Assembly (NCBI GenBank): GCA_030690365.1
Contig: JAUYGX010000062.1
Span: forward strand, 1 to 64,000
DNA from: Bacteroidales bacterium
GTDB lineage: Bacteria > Bacteroidota > Bacteroidia > Bacteroidales > F082
Length of the DNA: 64,000 bases
Direction of reading: 5' to 3'
In this document: piece after piece, positions 9,191 to 18,214 of the stretch
Numbering within the stretch: the stretch's first letter is position 1
Layout: every line of letters begins with the position of its first letter
Program-made: the position numbers and the translations under genes
The notes under the pieces: model-generated
What the model saw: the letters and a program-made list of their open reading frames with translations, nothing else
Database searches by the model: none
Told to the model about the DNA's origin: nothing

Positions 9191-9577
9191 ATGGAAGTCA
9201 TTAATTCATTGGGCAGGAGAAAAACTGCTGTCGCCAGGGTTTATCTTCAGGAAGGTACCGGGAAAATCACCATCAACAAACGTGATTATAAAGAATTTTT
9301 CCCAACAGCTATCTTGCATTATGTTGTTGAACAGCCATTTCAGCTTACCGAAAATATGGGCAAGTTCGACATCAAGGCAAATCTCGACGGCGGTGGTGTT
9401 ACCGGTCAGGCCGAAGCACTCCGTTTAGGTATTGCCCGCGCACTGGTCAAGCTGGATCCTGAATATCGTCCAATCTTAAAAAAGAACGGATTGATGAAGA
9501 GAGACCCACGTATGGTTGAACGCAAGAAACCCGGACAGCCTAAAGCACGCAAGAAATTCCAGTTCAGTAAACGATAG
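9191..9577 (+). CDS. rpsI: 30S ribosomal protein S9
   Basis: The 128-aa product starts MEVINSLGRRKTAVARVYL and ends with the basic tail KKPGQPKARKKFQFSKR, whose terminal Lys-Arg reaches the P-site tRNA in S9 proteins. It is cotranscribed with rplM. About 100 bases separate it from rpsB. Confidence 0.97.
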   Translation: MEVINSLGRRKTAVARVYLQEGTGKITINKRDYKEFFPTAILHYVVEQPFQLTENMGKFDIKANLDGGGVTGQAEALRLGIARALVKLDPEYRPILKKNGLMKRDPRMVERKKPGQPKARKKFQFSKR

Positions 9578-9679
9578 ATTTCACTTACCCCGGAATGTGT
9601 TTAGTATCCAAATTGCTGTAATTCCTTATTTGGACTATTCAGCAGTTGAGTTTAGAGAATGTAAACAAAAATTATCAAC

Positions 9680-10558
9680 ATGGCAAAAGTTAGTTTCGAC
9701 GAATTACTTGATGCAGGTGTACATTTTGGTCACCTGAAAAGAAAATGGAATCCGGCTATGGCTCCTTATATTTTTATGGAGCGCAATGGAATCCACATTA
9801 TTGACCTGTACAAAACACAGGCAAAACTTGAGGAAGCTCAGAACGCCCTCAAACAAATGGCTAAATCAGGTCGCAGAATTCTTTTTGTGGCCACTAAAAA
9901 ACAAGCCAAAGTGATTGTTTCTGAAATGGTTAAAAATATCAATATGCCTTACGTTACCGAACGTTGGCCTGGTGGTATGTTAACCAACTTTGCAACCATC
10001 CGCAAAGCTGTACGCAAAATGTCGAATATCGACAAACTGATTACCACCAGCTCATGGGGTAACCTTTCAAAAAGAGAACGTCTGCAAATCACCCGCGAAC
10101 GTGCCAAACTGGAGAAGAACTTAGGTAGTATCTCCGATATGAGCAGACTTCCTGCCGCTATTTTTGTGGTGGATATCAACAAAGAAAAAATTGCTGTGGC
10201 CGAAGCCCGCAAATTGAATATTCCGGTTTTCGCCATGGTAGATACCAATACCGATCCAAACTTGGTGGATTTTCCCATTCCGGCCAACGACGATGCTTCA
10301 AAATCAATTTATGTGATTCTGGATGCTGTTATCCAGTCGATTATCGAAGGATTAAACGAAAGACGTTTAATTAAAGATAAACAAGACGAAGCCGACAGCG
10401 AATTGGATGATATGCAGGATGATGATTTGAAATCCAAATCAGCTAACCTGAAAGTTGCCGAAGAAGAAGAAGATAAAAATGCTGAGAAGAAAGCCAAACT
10501 CGGAGCTAAAGAAGATACAAAACCAAAACGGAAACGTAAGGTAATTACAAAAAACTAA
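9680..10558 (+). CDS. rpsB: 30S ribosomal protein S2
   Basis: The 292-aa product carries S2 hallmarks: LLDAGVHFGHLKRKWNPAM, TERWPGGMLTNFATI and VDTNTDPNLVDFPIPANDDA. Family members are usually near 230-260 aa. Here a charged tail follows the fold (from about residue 235), rich in D/E then K/R and ending KPKRKRKVITKN. It is probably disordered. rpsB is followed 28 bases later by tsf, the standard pair. Confidence 0.97.
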   Translation: MAKVSFDELLDAGVHFGHLKRKWNPAMAPYIFMERNGIHIIDLYKTQAKLEEAQNALKQMAKSGRRILFVATKKQAKVIVSEMVKNINMPYVTERWPGGMLTNFATIRKAVRKMSNIDKLITTSSWGNLSKRERLQITRERAKLEKNLGSISDMSRLPAAIFVVDINKEKIAVAEARKLNIPVFAMVDTNTDPNLVDFPIPANDDASKSIYVILDAVIQSIIEGLNERRLIKDKQDEADSELDDMQDDDLKSKSANLKVAEEEEDKNAEKKAKLGAKEDTKPKRKRKVITKN

Positions 10559-10586
10559 GATTTAAAATTTCTGAAAATTATATATC

Positions 10587-11417
10587 ATGAATATTACTGC
10601 CCAACAGGTAAATGAATTAAGGAAAGCAACGGGTGCAGGTATGATGGATTGCAAGAAAGCTTTGATTGAAGCTGAAGGCGATATGGAAAAAGCCATCGAT
10701 GTATTGCGTAAAAAGGGTCAAAAAGTAGCCGCCAATCGTGCCGATCGCGCTGCCTCGGAAGGTGTGGTGCTTGCAAAAACATCTGCCGACGGAAAGTTTG
10801 CCGGAATTGTAATGATTAACTGCGAAACCGACTTTGTTGCAAAAAATGCCGACTTTGTTGATTATGTGCAATCTGTATTGGATGTAGCTGTTGATAACCA
10901 GGCTAAGAATGCTGAGGAATTGGCTGCCATGTCGGTAAACGGCCGCTTGATTAGCGAAACAATCGTTGACCAAACAGGTGTTATTGGCGAGAAAATTGAA
11001 ATCGGACGCTATGCTTGCGTTTGTGGCGAAAGCACCTTTGCTTATATTCACCCCGGAAACAGAATTGCAACCGTAGTTGCTTTTAACAAAGCCGGAGATC
11101 AATTGGCACAGGCCGGAAAAGATGTGGCTATGCAGGCTGCCGCTATGGCTCCTATAGCACTTGATAAAGGTGATGTGGCACAGGATGTCATCGATCGCGA
11201 AATTGAAATTGGTAAGGATCAGGCCCGTCAGGAAGGTAAAGCTGAAGAAATGCTTGAGAAAATTGCCATTGGAAAATTGAACAGATTTTATAAAGATAAC
11301 ACCTTACTGAACCAGACTTTTATTAAAGACTCCAAGAAAAGTGTTGCTGAATATCTAAACGATACCGAAAAAGGTTTAACTGTAACCGATTTCAAGAGAT
11401 TTGCTTTGGGAGCATAA
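10587..11417 (+). CDS. tsf: Translation elongation factor Ts
   Basis: Nucleotide exchange factor for EF-Tu. The 276-aa product has the N-terminal UBA-like module (RKATGAGMMDCKKALIEAEGD), the TDFVAKN motif of the core (CETDFVAKNADF) and a C-terminal dimerisation module. Its length is typical. It is the last gene before a strong terminator. Confidence 0.97.
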   Translation: MNITAQQVNELRKATGAGMMDCKKALIEAEGDMEKAIDVLRKKGQKVAANRADRAASEGVVLAKTSADGKFAGIVMINCETDFVAKNADFVDYVQSVLDVAVDNQAKNAEELAAMSVNGRLISETIVDQTGVIGEKIEIGRYACVCGESTFAYIHPGNRIATVVAFNKAGDQLAQAGKDVAMQAAAMAPIALDKGDVAQDVIDREIEIGKDQARQEGKAEEMLEKIAIGKLNRFYKDNTLLNQTFIKDSKKSVAEYLNDTEKGLTVTDFKRFALGA

Positions 11418-11427
11418 GCTAACCCAT

Positions 11428-11464
11428 TAAAAAAAAAAGCCCGGTTTACGCCGGGCTTTTTTTA
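11428..11464. terminator. Strong bidirectional intrinsic terminator
   Basis: GCCCGG (11439-11444) pairs with CCGGGC (11451-11456), flanked by nine A on the left and seven T on the right. It terminates both the rpsB-tsf transcript and the convergent dcw transcript. Confidence 0.9.
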
Positions 11465-11478
11465 TGCAATAATGATTT

Positions 11479-11931
11479 TTAACTCAGCAGTTTCTTTACA
11501 ATTCCGGAAATGGTTTTGTTGTCGGCTTTGCCTTCCAGTTTAGCCGAGGCAGCGCCCATCACTTTACCCATGTCTTTCATCGTTGCAGCACCTGTTTCCT
11601 TTATAACCTGTGCTACAATTTCTTCCACTTCCTCCACCGAAAGTTGGGCCGGCAGATAGTTTTCGATAATGTTCGCCTGGTACAATTCAGCTTCTTCCAG
11701 GTCGGGGCGGTTCTGCTCTTTATAAATGATGGCCGACTCTTTGCGTTGCTTCACCAATTTCTGTAGTAGCTTTAACTCCAGGGTTTCCGGGATTTCGCCA
11801 CTGCTCACATCTTTACCGGTTTTTAACAGCAATAGTTCTGCTTTAATAGCACGTAAAGCTTCCAGTTTACGTTTATCTTTCGCAAACATAGCCGTTTTGA
11901 TATCGTTGTTGATGAGTATTTCGAGGTTCAT
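11479..11931 (-). CDS. GatB/YqeY domain-containing protein
   Basis: The 150-aa helical protein matches the YqeY family: INNDIKTAMFAKDKRKLEALR at the start, YLPAQLSVEEVEEIV, and the end GAASAKLEGKADNKTISGIVKKLL. The domain is homologous to the C-terminal tRNA-binding part of GatB, but stand-alone YqeY proteins have no settled function. It is the last gene of the dcw transcript, 18 bases after ftsZ, an arrangement seen in other Bacteroidota. Confidence 0.9.
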   Translation of the reverse strand: MNLEILINNDIKTAMFAKDKRKLEALRAIKAELLLLKTGKDVSSGEIPETLELKLLQKLVKQRKESAIIYKEQNRPDLEEAELYQANIIENYLPAQLSVEEVEEIVAQVIKETGAATMKDMGKVMGAASAKLEGKADNKTISGIVKKLLS

Positions 11932-11949
11932 GATAAATTCAATAAAGCG

Positions 11950-13557
11950 TTAATCTACATTGTCGTGCAGAAATGAGTTGTCGGATTTAATCACCGGTTG
12001 GTTTTTGGTGTCTTCTCCAAGGGTGTACCTTGATACGGTTGAGCCAGAAGAATAATTGGTATCTTCCAGTTCAATTTTTTTTCGGATATAGGCCGGTTGA
12101 TTTTCCAATTCAATCATTTTTTCGGGCGACCGCAAGTTAATGCTCAGGTTTCTGAGCTTATTGATGCGTTCAATGGCATTTTTTGATATTCCGTCCTCCT
12201 CATCATTTTCATTTGGCTTGCGCTCAATGATTTTCTCAGCTTCTTTGTCAGATACCGATGAAACTGTATGTCCAACACTCAAGTATGGATTTGGCGGAGT
12301 TTGACGAATCAGGCTTATCGGATTTTTGGTAGTGGTTGCAGTAGTGGTTTCCGGAGATTTTTCGCCGGGAGACGACAAATCCAGGGTACGTACTATTTTG
12401 GCTGTGGGTGGTTCGATGGTAGTCTCGTCAACGGTTTCTTTCACTGAGCTGGTCTTTACCAGTTTGATTTCCGATTCCGCATGTGTTAAATCGTCGGTGT
12501 TAAAAATGTTCTCAACTACAGGTTGATTTGGCTTAACCGGGGTGGCGATGTGGTTCTGACCAATAACACCTATTACGGTATGTTCCGATTCAGGTTGTGG
12601 TTTTACGGTTTCAAAACCGGTGGCAATAATGGTAATGCCAATGGCATCGCCCAGGGTTTCATCGGTTCCGGTTCCCCAGATGATATCTGCATCTTCACCA
12701 CTTTCTTTCTGCACATATTCTGTGATTTCGGTGATTTCGTCCATACGGATGTCCTTGGTTCCGGTCATAATATACAACAGAATATCGGTGGCACCTTTAA
12801 CATCGTTGTCGTTGAGCAATGGTGAGTTCATGGCTTGTTCGATGGCACGGATCGCGCGGTCGTCACCTTCAGCTCTGGCTGATCCCATGATGGCCTTGCC
12901 ACTGTCCTTGATAACGGTTTTTACATCTTCAAAATCAACGTTTACATAACCGGTCACGGTAATGAGTTCCGCGATTCCTTTTGCAGCGGTGGTAAGTACA
13001 TTGTCGGCTTTGGCAAATGCATCCGATAAGATAAGATCGCCAAATTGCTGACGCAGTTTGTCGTTGCTGATCACCAACAATGAATCCACATATTTTTTGA
13101 TCTCAGCAATTCCCAACTCAGCCTGTTTCCGGCGTTTTCTTCCTTCAAAATTAAATGGCAGCGTTACGATGCCTACGGTGAGAATGCCCATTTCGCGGGC
13201 CAACTTGGCAATCACAGGTGCCGCACCTGTTCCGGTTCCACCACCCATGCCCGCTGTTATAAACAGCATTTGAGTGGATTCATCGGAGAGTAGCTCCTTG
13301 ATTTTATCAAGGGAACCTTCCGCAGCCAGTTTCCCTACTTCAGGATTGGCTCCCGCACCCAGACCGTTTTTGTTACCAATTTCAATTTTAATGGGTACCG
13401 GACTCGATTCAAGAGCCTGCAAATCGGTGTTGCAAATGGCGAATTCAACGCCTGTAATACCTTGCTTAAACATGTGGTTTACAGCGTTTGATCCTCCACC
13501 GCCCACGCCTAAAACCTTAATGATGGACGGATGTTGCTTCGGCTGAAAAGTAATCAT
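11950..13557 (-). CDS. ftsZ: Cell division protein FtsZ
   Basis: Tubulin-like GTPase that forms the Z ring at midcell. The N-terminal half carries GVGGGGSNAVNHM, the signature GGGTGTGAAPVIA and the T7-loop region NVDFEDVKTVI. At 535 aa it is far longer than the 320-400 aa common in other phyla. The extra length is a linker of about 200 residues (from roughly 325) rich in E, T, K and P, probably unstructured. The end NSFLHDNVD is the Bacteroidota version of the conserved C-terminal peptide that binds FtsA-type anchors. ftsA lies 95 bases upstream. Confidence 0.97.
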   Translation of the reverse strand: MITFQPKQHPSIIKVLGVGGGGSNAVNHMFKQGITGVEFAICNTDLQALESSPVPIKIEIGNKNGLGAGANPEVGKLAAEGSLDKIKELLSDESTQMLFITAGMGGGTGTGAAPVIAKLAREMGILTVGIVTLPFNFEGRKRRKQAELGIAEIKKYVDSLLVISNDKLRQQFGDLILSDAFAKADNVLTTAAKGIAELITVTGYVNVDFEDVKTVIKDSGKAIMGSARAEGDDRAIRAIEQAMNSPLLNDNDVKGATDILLYIMTGTKDIRMDEITEITEYVQKESGEDADIIWGTGTDETLGDAIGITIIATGFETVKPQPESEHTVIGVIGQNHIATPVKPNQPVVENIFNTDDLTHAESEIKLVKTSSVKETVDETTIEPPTAKIVRTLDLSSPGEKSPETTTATTTKNPISLIRQTPPNPYLSVGHTVSSVSDKEAEKIIERKPNENDEEDGISKNAIERINKLRNLSINLRSPEKMIELENQPAYIRKKIELEDTNYSSGSTVSRYTLGEDTKNQPVIKSDNSFLHDNVD

Positions 13558-13652
13558 ATGTGGATAGAATTTTTAGTGTTTTAAAAATAGTGTATTCAAA
13601 AATGGTTTATAAACGTTCGGTAAGTAGTTTTAAACAATAAAAAGTTAATTGC

Positions 13653-14969
13653 TTAGGCCGATGTATCGTTCTCGAACCAATCTTTAATGGTGTTCAGGAA
13701 TCGGGATGGACCGGAGCTGCTTTTGGGCAGTTTTGGTTTTTCCTCTTTTTTGCTTCCCTTTTTTGATTCGGTGATTTTCTCAGGGATTACCAGGTCATCT
13801 TCTTTTCGTTTCTCGTAATCGAAGCGTTTAATTCCTTCAATCACAAGCCCAATCCCGGTAGCATACATGGGTATGGCCATCTCATCCGATACCTCATTGG
13901 CCAGGTGTTCATTGGGATAACCAATGCGTGTGTCCATGCCGGTGGTAAATTCGGTAAGCTGATCAATGTGTTTAAGCTGTGCGCCTCCTCCCGTAAGGAC
14001 AATGCCAGCAATGAGTTTCTTTTCGAAACCAGAATTTCTGATCTCAAAATAAACTTGTTCGATTATTTCTTCCATCCTGGCCTGAATGATGAAAGCCAGA
14101 TTTTTAAGGGTGATTTCTTTGGGTGATCTGCCACGTAGTCCTGGAATGGCAACCACTTCATCATCGCGGTTTTCACTGGCAAGTGCCGATCCAAATTTAA
14201 CTTTGAGTTCCTCGGCATGTTTTTTTATGATGGTACAGCCTTCTTTTACATCTTCGGTTACAATGTCGCCGCCAAAGGGGATTACGGCTGTATGCCGGAT
14301 GATGTTGTCCTGGAATATGGCCAGGTCGGTAGTTCCACCACCAATGTCCACCAATACCACGCCGGCTTCTTTCTCCTCCTCGCTCAACACGGCTTCGGCA
14401 GAAGCAATGGGTTCAAGAATCAAATCCACCATCTCCAGACCGGCCTTTTTAATGCACTTGTAGATATTTTTTGCAGCCGCAGTTTGCCCGATAATAATGT
14501 GGAAATTGGCCTCCAGTGTGCTTCCCAGCATGCCCACCGGCTGACGTACGCCACCTTCGTTATCAATAATGTATTCCTGTGCAATCACATCAATGATTTC
14601 CTCGCCTGGCGACATGTTCAGTTTATACATATTTTGGTTCAGCATGTCGATTTCCAAGGTGCTGATCTCCTTGTCGGGATCTTCACGCATGATGTTGCCA
14701 CGGTGCTGATAGCTCTTGATGTGCTGTCCTGCAATGCCCACATTCACATACTTGATGGAAACCTTCGATGTTTCTTCGGCCATTTCTACCGCTTTTCGAA
14801 TCGACTGCACCGTGTTTTCGATGTTGGCCACCACACCACGCTTTACACCGATGGATTCAGCCTTTCCATAACCGAGAATCTCTATTTTTCCGTATTCGTT
14901 TCTTCGCCCTACAATGCAGGCAATTTTAGTAGTTCCGATGTCGAGTCCGACGATTATTTCAGATTCCAT
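13653..14969 (-). CDS. ftsA: Cell division protein FtsA
   Basis: Actin-like ATPase that tethers FtsZ to the membrane and recruits later divisome proteins. The 438-aa product shows the phosphate-1 motif IVGLDIGTTKIACIVG, the phosphate-2 motif VVLVDIGGGTTDLAIF and the adenosine motif IVLTGGGAQLKHID. The C-terminus ends in SSSGPSRFLNTIKDWFEND, an amphipathic helix suited to membrane binding. It is four bases from ftsQ. Confidence 0.96.
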   Translation of the reverse strand: MESEIIVGLDIGTTKIACIVGRRNEYGKIEILGYGKAESIGVKRGVVANIENTVQSIRKAVEMAEETSKVSIKYVNVGIAGQHIKSYQHRGNIMREDPDKEISTLEIDMLNQNMYKLNMSPGEEIIDVIAQEYIIDNEGGVRQPVGMLGSTLEANFHIIIGQTAAAKNIYKCIKKAGLEMVDLILEPIASAEAVLSEEEKEAGVVLVDIGGGTTDLAIFQDNIIRHTAVIPFGGDIVTEDVKEGCTIIKKHAEELKVKFGSALASENRDDEVVAIPGLRGRSPKEITLKNLAFIIQARMEEIIEQVYFEIRNSGFEKKLIAGIVLTGGGAQLKHIDQLTEFTTGMDTRIGYPNEHLANEVSDEMAIPMYATGIGLVIEGIKRFDYEKRKEDDLVIPEKITESKKGSKKEEKPKLPKSSSGPSRFLNTIKDWFENDTSA

Positions 14970-14973
14970 ATGA

Positions 14974-15750
14974 TTATTTTTTTGTACAAACTATCTGATT
15001 GTTGAATGTTAAATTTATGATTTGGTAGTCGTTCCAGCCACTATGTAAACTTAATTCCTGATAGAATGTTCTCAGGTTTTCAAATTTTTCTTCCATGCCT
15101 GCCAGACTGCCAAATTTTATGATGTGGTCGCCAAGTTCGGGAACCAGTTCCCACTCTCCGATACTGTTGTAATACACCTGACCAATTTGTGCGTTCAAAA
15201 ATGCATCCTTGCGGATGTAATTCACCAGTTTAAACATGTCGAAAAGCGGTGTTTTGTAATAAACACTATCGTATATATTTTTATAATCCTTTTGCCGCAG
15301 GTTACCAAAATAACCATTGGCAATAATCATGCGTGGGGCATAGTTATTACCTGTAGGGAAAAAGATGCCATTTTCATCCATGTAATAACTCTTATTGTTT
15401 TTTTCATACACACGAACCACCGGATTTCTTTCTTTCACATTCACAAATACCTCACCATCGAGCCCAATATAACAATCTACCTGGTCGATAAACGGATTTG
15501 AACTTAATTTCTTTTCAATCGCCTTCTCCCTGAAACCGGTCACTTTGGAATTCAGTAACGTGTCAGTAGCATTGATAGTTTTTTCAATGGCTTCCTTTTT
15601 CAGAAATCCATTTTCATTCGACCTGCAAATCCTGACTATTAGTTGGTTAACATTTTTATTGGAACGTTTCATATAGCTCGCTCCTACAAGGGCCAGTAAA
15701 AGGCCGATGAGCACTACCACTGCTGATATGGAGAGTATCTTTTTTACCAT
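14974..15750 (-). CDS. ftsQ: Cell division protein FtsQ
   Basis: The 258-aa bitopic protein has a short cytoplasmic N-terminus (MVKKILS), one membrane span (residues ~8-26) and a periplasmic POTRA/FtsQ region (VDCYIGLDGEVFVNVKERNPV). In the divisome it links FtsB/L and the septal synthase. Sequence identity in the family is low, so the call rests on topology, the POTRA-like pattern and position. The first bases overlap the end of murC by 7 nt, indicating translational coupling. Confidence 0.85.
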   Translation of the reverse strand: MVKKILSISAVVVLIGLLLALVGASYMKRSNKNVNQLIVRICRSNENGFLKKEAIEKTINATDTLLNSKVTGFREKAIEKKLSSNPFIDQVDCYIGLDGEVFVNVKERNPVVRVYEKNNKSYYMDENGIFFPTGNNYAPRMIIANGYFGNLRQKDYKNIYDSVYYKTPLFDMFKLVNYIRKDAFLNAQIGQVYYNSIGEWELVPELGDHIIKFGSLAGMEEKFENLRTFYQELSLHSGWNDYQIINLTFNNQIVCTKK

Positions 15751-17096
15751 GATTTCAGCATTTGTTCAAGGGGTTCGACCAACTGACCAATGTCACCGGC
15801 TCCCATTGTGAGTAATATATCGAAGTTATTGGATTTTATAAAAGGAAGGAGATCACCTTTTGATACCAGGTGTTTGTCCTGGTGATTCATTTCTGACAAA
15901 ATGGAATTTGAAGTGATTCCTTCGATGGGTTTTTCTCTTGCGGGATAGATGTCCAACAGTACGGCGGTGTCGAGTGTTTCCAGCGAATGAGCAAATTCTT
16001 TGGCGAAATCGCGCGTTCGGCTGTACAAATGTGGTTGGAAGATTCCCATTACTTTCTTTGTCGGATAAAGGGTTTTTACCGCAGAAATGGTGGCCCGAAT
16101 TTCTTCCGGGTGATGTGCGTAGTCGTCGATAAACACCATCTTATCGTTACTAAAACGCACATCGAACCTGCGTTCAACACCTGCAAACGAGTTCAGTCCG
16201 TTTTTAATTTCTTCATCAGTAAGTCCCAGTTCAAGTGCTACACCGGTGGCTGCCAGGGCATTCTCAATAAAATGATTTCCGGGAACCTGAAGGCAAATGT
16301 CACTGATAACAGATTGATCGTGAACCAAATCAAATACAAACTTGTGGTTGCTGACATGAACATTGGTGGCGTGCAACCCCTGTTTGTCGTCCAATCCATA
16401 ACTCAGGGTGCGGTTTTCAATATTAAAAAAGGAGCTGAGGCTTGAATTGTGAATGAGGAGTCCGTCGGGCTTTACCTGATTTGAGAAGTCAATAAAAGCC
16501 TGTGAGAGTGCGGAATGTGTTTGGTAAATGTCAAGGTGGTCGGCATCCATGGAGCTGATGACTGCAATGGATGGGTGAAGCATCAAGAAGGAACGGTCGA
16601 ATTCGTCGGCCTCAACGACAAAAAATTCTGTTTCATCCGAGAGAATCAGGTTCGACTGGTAGTTTTTGGTGATTCCTCCAATAAAAGCTGTGGTTTTTCT
16701 CCCGGCATGGTGCAGCAAGTGTGCTACTAAAGCGGTGATGCTGGTTTTTCCATGAGTGCCCGCAATGGCAATGGTGGTATATTGTTGACTTATTTTTCCT
16801 AGAAGGGCTGCGCGCTTGATCAATGGTGCTCCTGATTCCCGACAAAAAACAAATTCACGGTTATTGGCCGGAACAGCGGGGGTGTAAACTACCATCTCCG
16901 GATTTGCCGGAATCTTGCTGATATCTTCTTCGAAATGAATTTCAATTCCTTCCTTCTCAAGTTGTTTTGTAAGTGGAGATGGTGTTAGGTCGTATCCCGA
17001 AACAACATATCCCAGATGTTTATAATACCTCGCCAGGGCACTCATGCCAATGCCGCCTATGCCCAGAAAATAGATATGTCGGGAAATTAAATTCAT
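15744..17096 (-). CDS. murC: UDP-N-acetylmuramate--L-alanine ligase
   Basis: Adds L-Ala to UDP-MurNAc using ATP. The 450-aa product has the N-terminal Rossmann motif FLGIGGIGMSALARYY, the ATP-binding loop AIAGTHGKTSITALVAHLL, and the Mur-ligase central and C-terminal domains (DDYAHHPEEIRAT, FQPHLYSRTRDF). HH and YSRT are typical MurC residues. It overlaps murG by 4 nt and ftsQ by 7 nt. Confidence 0.96.
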   Translation of the reverse strand: MNLISRHIYFLGIGGIGMSALARYYKHLGYVVSGYDLTPSPLTKQLEKEGIEIHFEEDISKIPANPEMVVYTPAVPANNREFVFCRESGAPLIKRAALLGKISQQYTTIAIAGTHGKTSITALVAHLLHHAGRKTTAFIGGITKNYQSNLILSDETEFFVVEADEFDRSFLMLHPSIAVISSMDADHLDIYQTHSALSQAFIDFSNQVKPDGLLIHNSSLSSFFNIENRTLSYGLDDKQGLHATNVHVSNHKFVFDLVHDQSVISDICLQVPGNHFIENALAATGVALELGLTDEEIKNGLNSFAGVERRFDVRFSNDKMVFIDDYAHHPEEIRATISAVKTLYPTKKVMGIFQPHLYSRTRDFAKEFAHSLETLDTAVLLDIYPAREKPIEGITSNSILSEMNHQDKHLVSKGDLLPFIKSNNFDILLTMGAGDIGQLVEPLEQMLKSW

Positions 17097-18214
17097 TTCT
17101 TACTGTTTTCAAGGAGTTTCATCACTTGCTCCACGATCGATCTTGTGGCATTGTGATGGTCAAAATGAGTCATATTTTTAGCTATTTTCAATCGCTCACC
17201 CTCGTTTTTCATCAAACGGATTATTTCCTTACCTATAAGTGACTTAGCTTCGGATTCCTTCACCAGGATTCCTGCATTTTGATCCACAAGGGTTTGTGCA
17301 TTGCGGGTTTGATGATCTTCGGCTGCACTGGGAAGAGGGATAAAAATAGCGGGTTTTTTTACGGCAACAATTTCCGCAATGGCAATGGCTCCTGCACGTG
17401 ATACAATCAAATCGCAGCAGGCGTAGGCCATGTCCATTCGCTGGATAAATTCTTTCACCACGATCCGGTTTTTTGCATCCGCGTTGGTGGCTGCGTCCAG
17501 TGCTTCCTTATAGCCATTTTTGCCGGTTTGCCATAGAATCTGTATATCCTCCTTTAATAACCATGGCAAATTAGCTGTGATAGCCTGGTTTATTTTCTGT
17601 GCACCCTGGCTTCCTCCAATAATCAGTAAAACAGGAAGTGATGTTCTTAAACCAAAATTTATACATGCATCTTCTTTACTGGTTTTCATTTGCATGATTT
17701 CCTTTCGGATGGGGCTGCCGGTAACCGTGATCTTATCTTTTGGAAAGTAGCGTTCCATATCCGGATAGGCCACGCAAATGCTGTCCACTGTGCGAGCAAG
17801 CAGTTTATTGGTCAGTCCGGGGTAAGAGTTTTGTTCCAGTATCAAGGTGGGGATTTTCTTTTTGGAAGCCGCCCGCAATAAAGCCCCGCTGGCATAACCT
17901 CCTGTGCCGATCACCACATCGGGGTTGAATTGTTTGATGAGGGTTCCTACTTTCAAAGTGCTTGAAATCAGTTTGATGGGGAACAGCAAATTGCTCAGGG
18001 TCATTCTTCGCTGTAGTCCGCTGATCCACAGTCCGACGATGTAATAACCGGCTTGAGGCACTTTCTCCATTTCCATGCGACCGGTGGCACCCACAAACAT
18101 AAAATCAGCATTAGGTAGCGTTCTTTTTAGTTCGTCTGCAATGGCAATAGCAGGAAAAATATGGCCTCCAGTACCGCCACCACTCAGCATGATATGGTAT
18201 TTAGTCTTATTCAT
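17093..18214 (-). CDS. murG: UDP-GlcNAc:lipid I N-acetylglucosaminyltransferase MurG
   Basis: Converts lipid I to lipid II on the inner face of the membrane. The 373-aa GT-B protein starts with the glycine-rich loop MLSGGGTGGHIFPAIAIADEL and has the second glycine motif LLIIGGSQGAQKINQ. The donor site reads SRAGAIAIAEIVAVKKPAIFIPLP. It overlaps ftsW by 8 nt and murC by 4 nt. Confidence 0.96.
   Translation of the reverse strand: MNKTKYHIMLSGGGTGGHIFPAIAIADELKRTLPNADFMFVGATGRMEMEKVPQAGYYIVGLWISGLQRRMTLSNLLFPIKLISSTLKVGTLIKQFNPDVVIGTGGYASGALLRAASKKKIPTLILEQNSYPGLTNKLLARTVDSICVAYPDMERYFPKDKITVTGSPIRKEIMQMKTSKEDACINFGLRTSLPVLLIIGGSQGAQKINQAITANLPWLLKEDIQILWQTGKNGYKEALDAATNADAKNRIVVKEFIQRMDMAYACCDLIVSRAGAIAIAEIVAVKKPAIFIPLPSAAEDHQTRNAQTLVDQNAGILVKESEAKSLIGKEIIRLMKNEGERLKIAKNMTHFDHHNATRSIVEQVMKLLENSKK

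Noticed and set aside
14217-15005. Long plus-strand frame opposite ftsA
   Set aside because: Shadow of ftsA on the other strand. The opposite protein is unmistakable.
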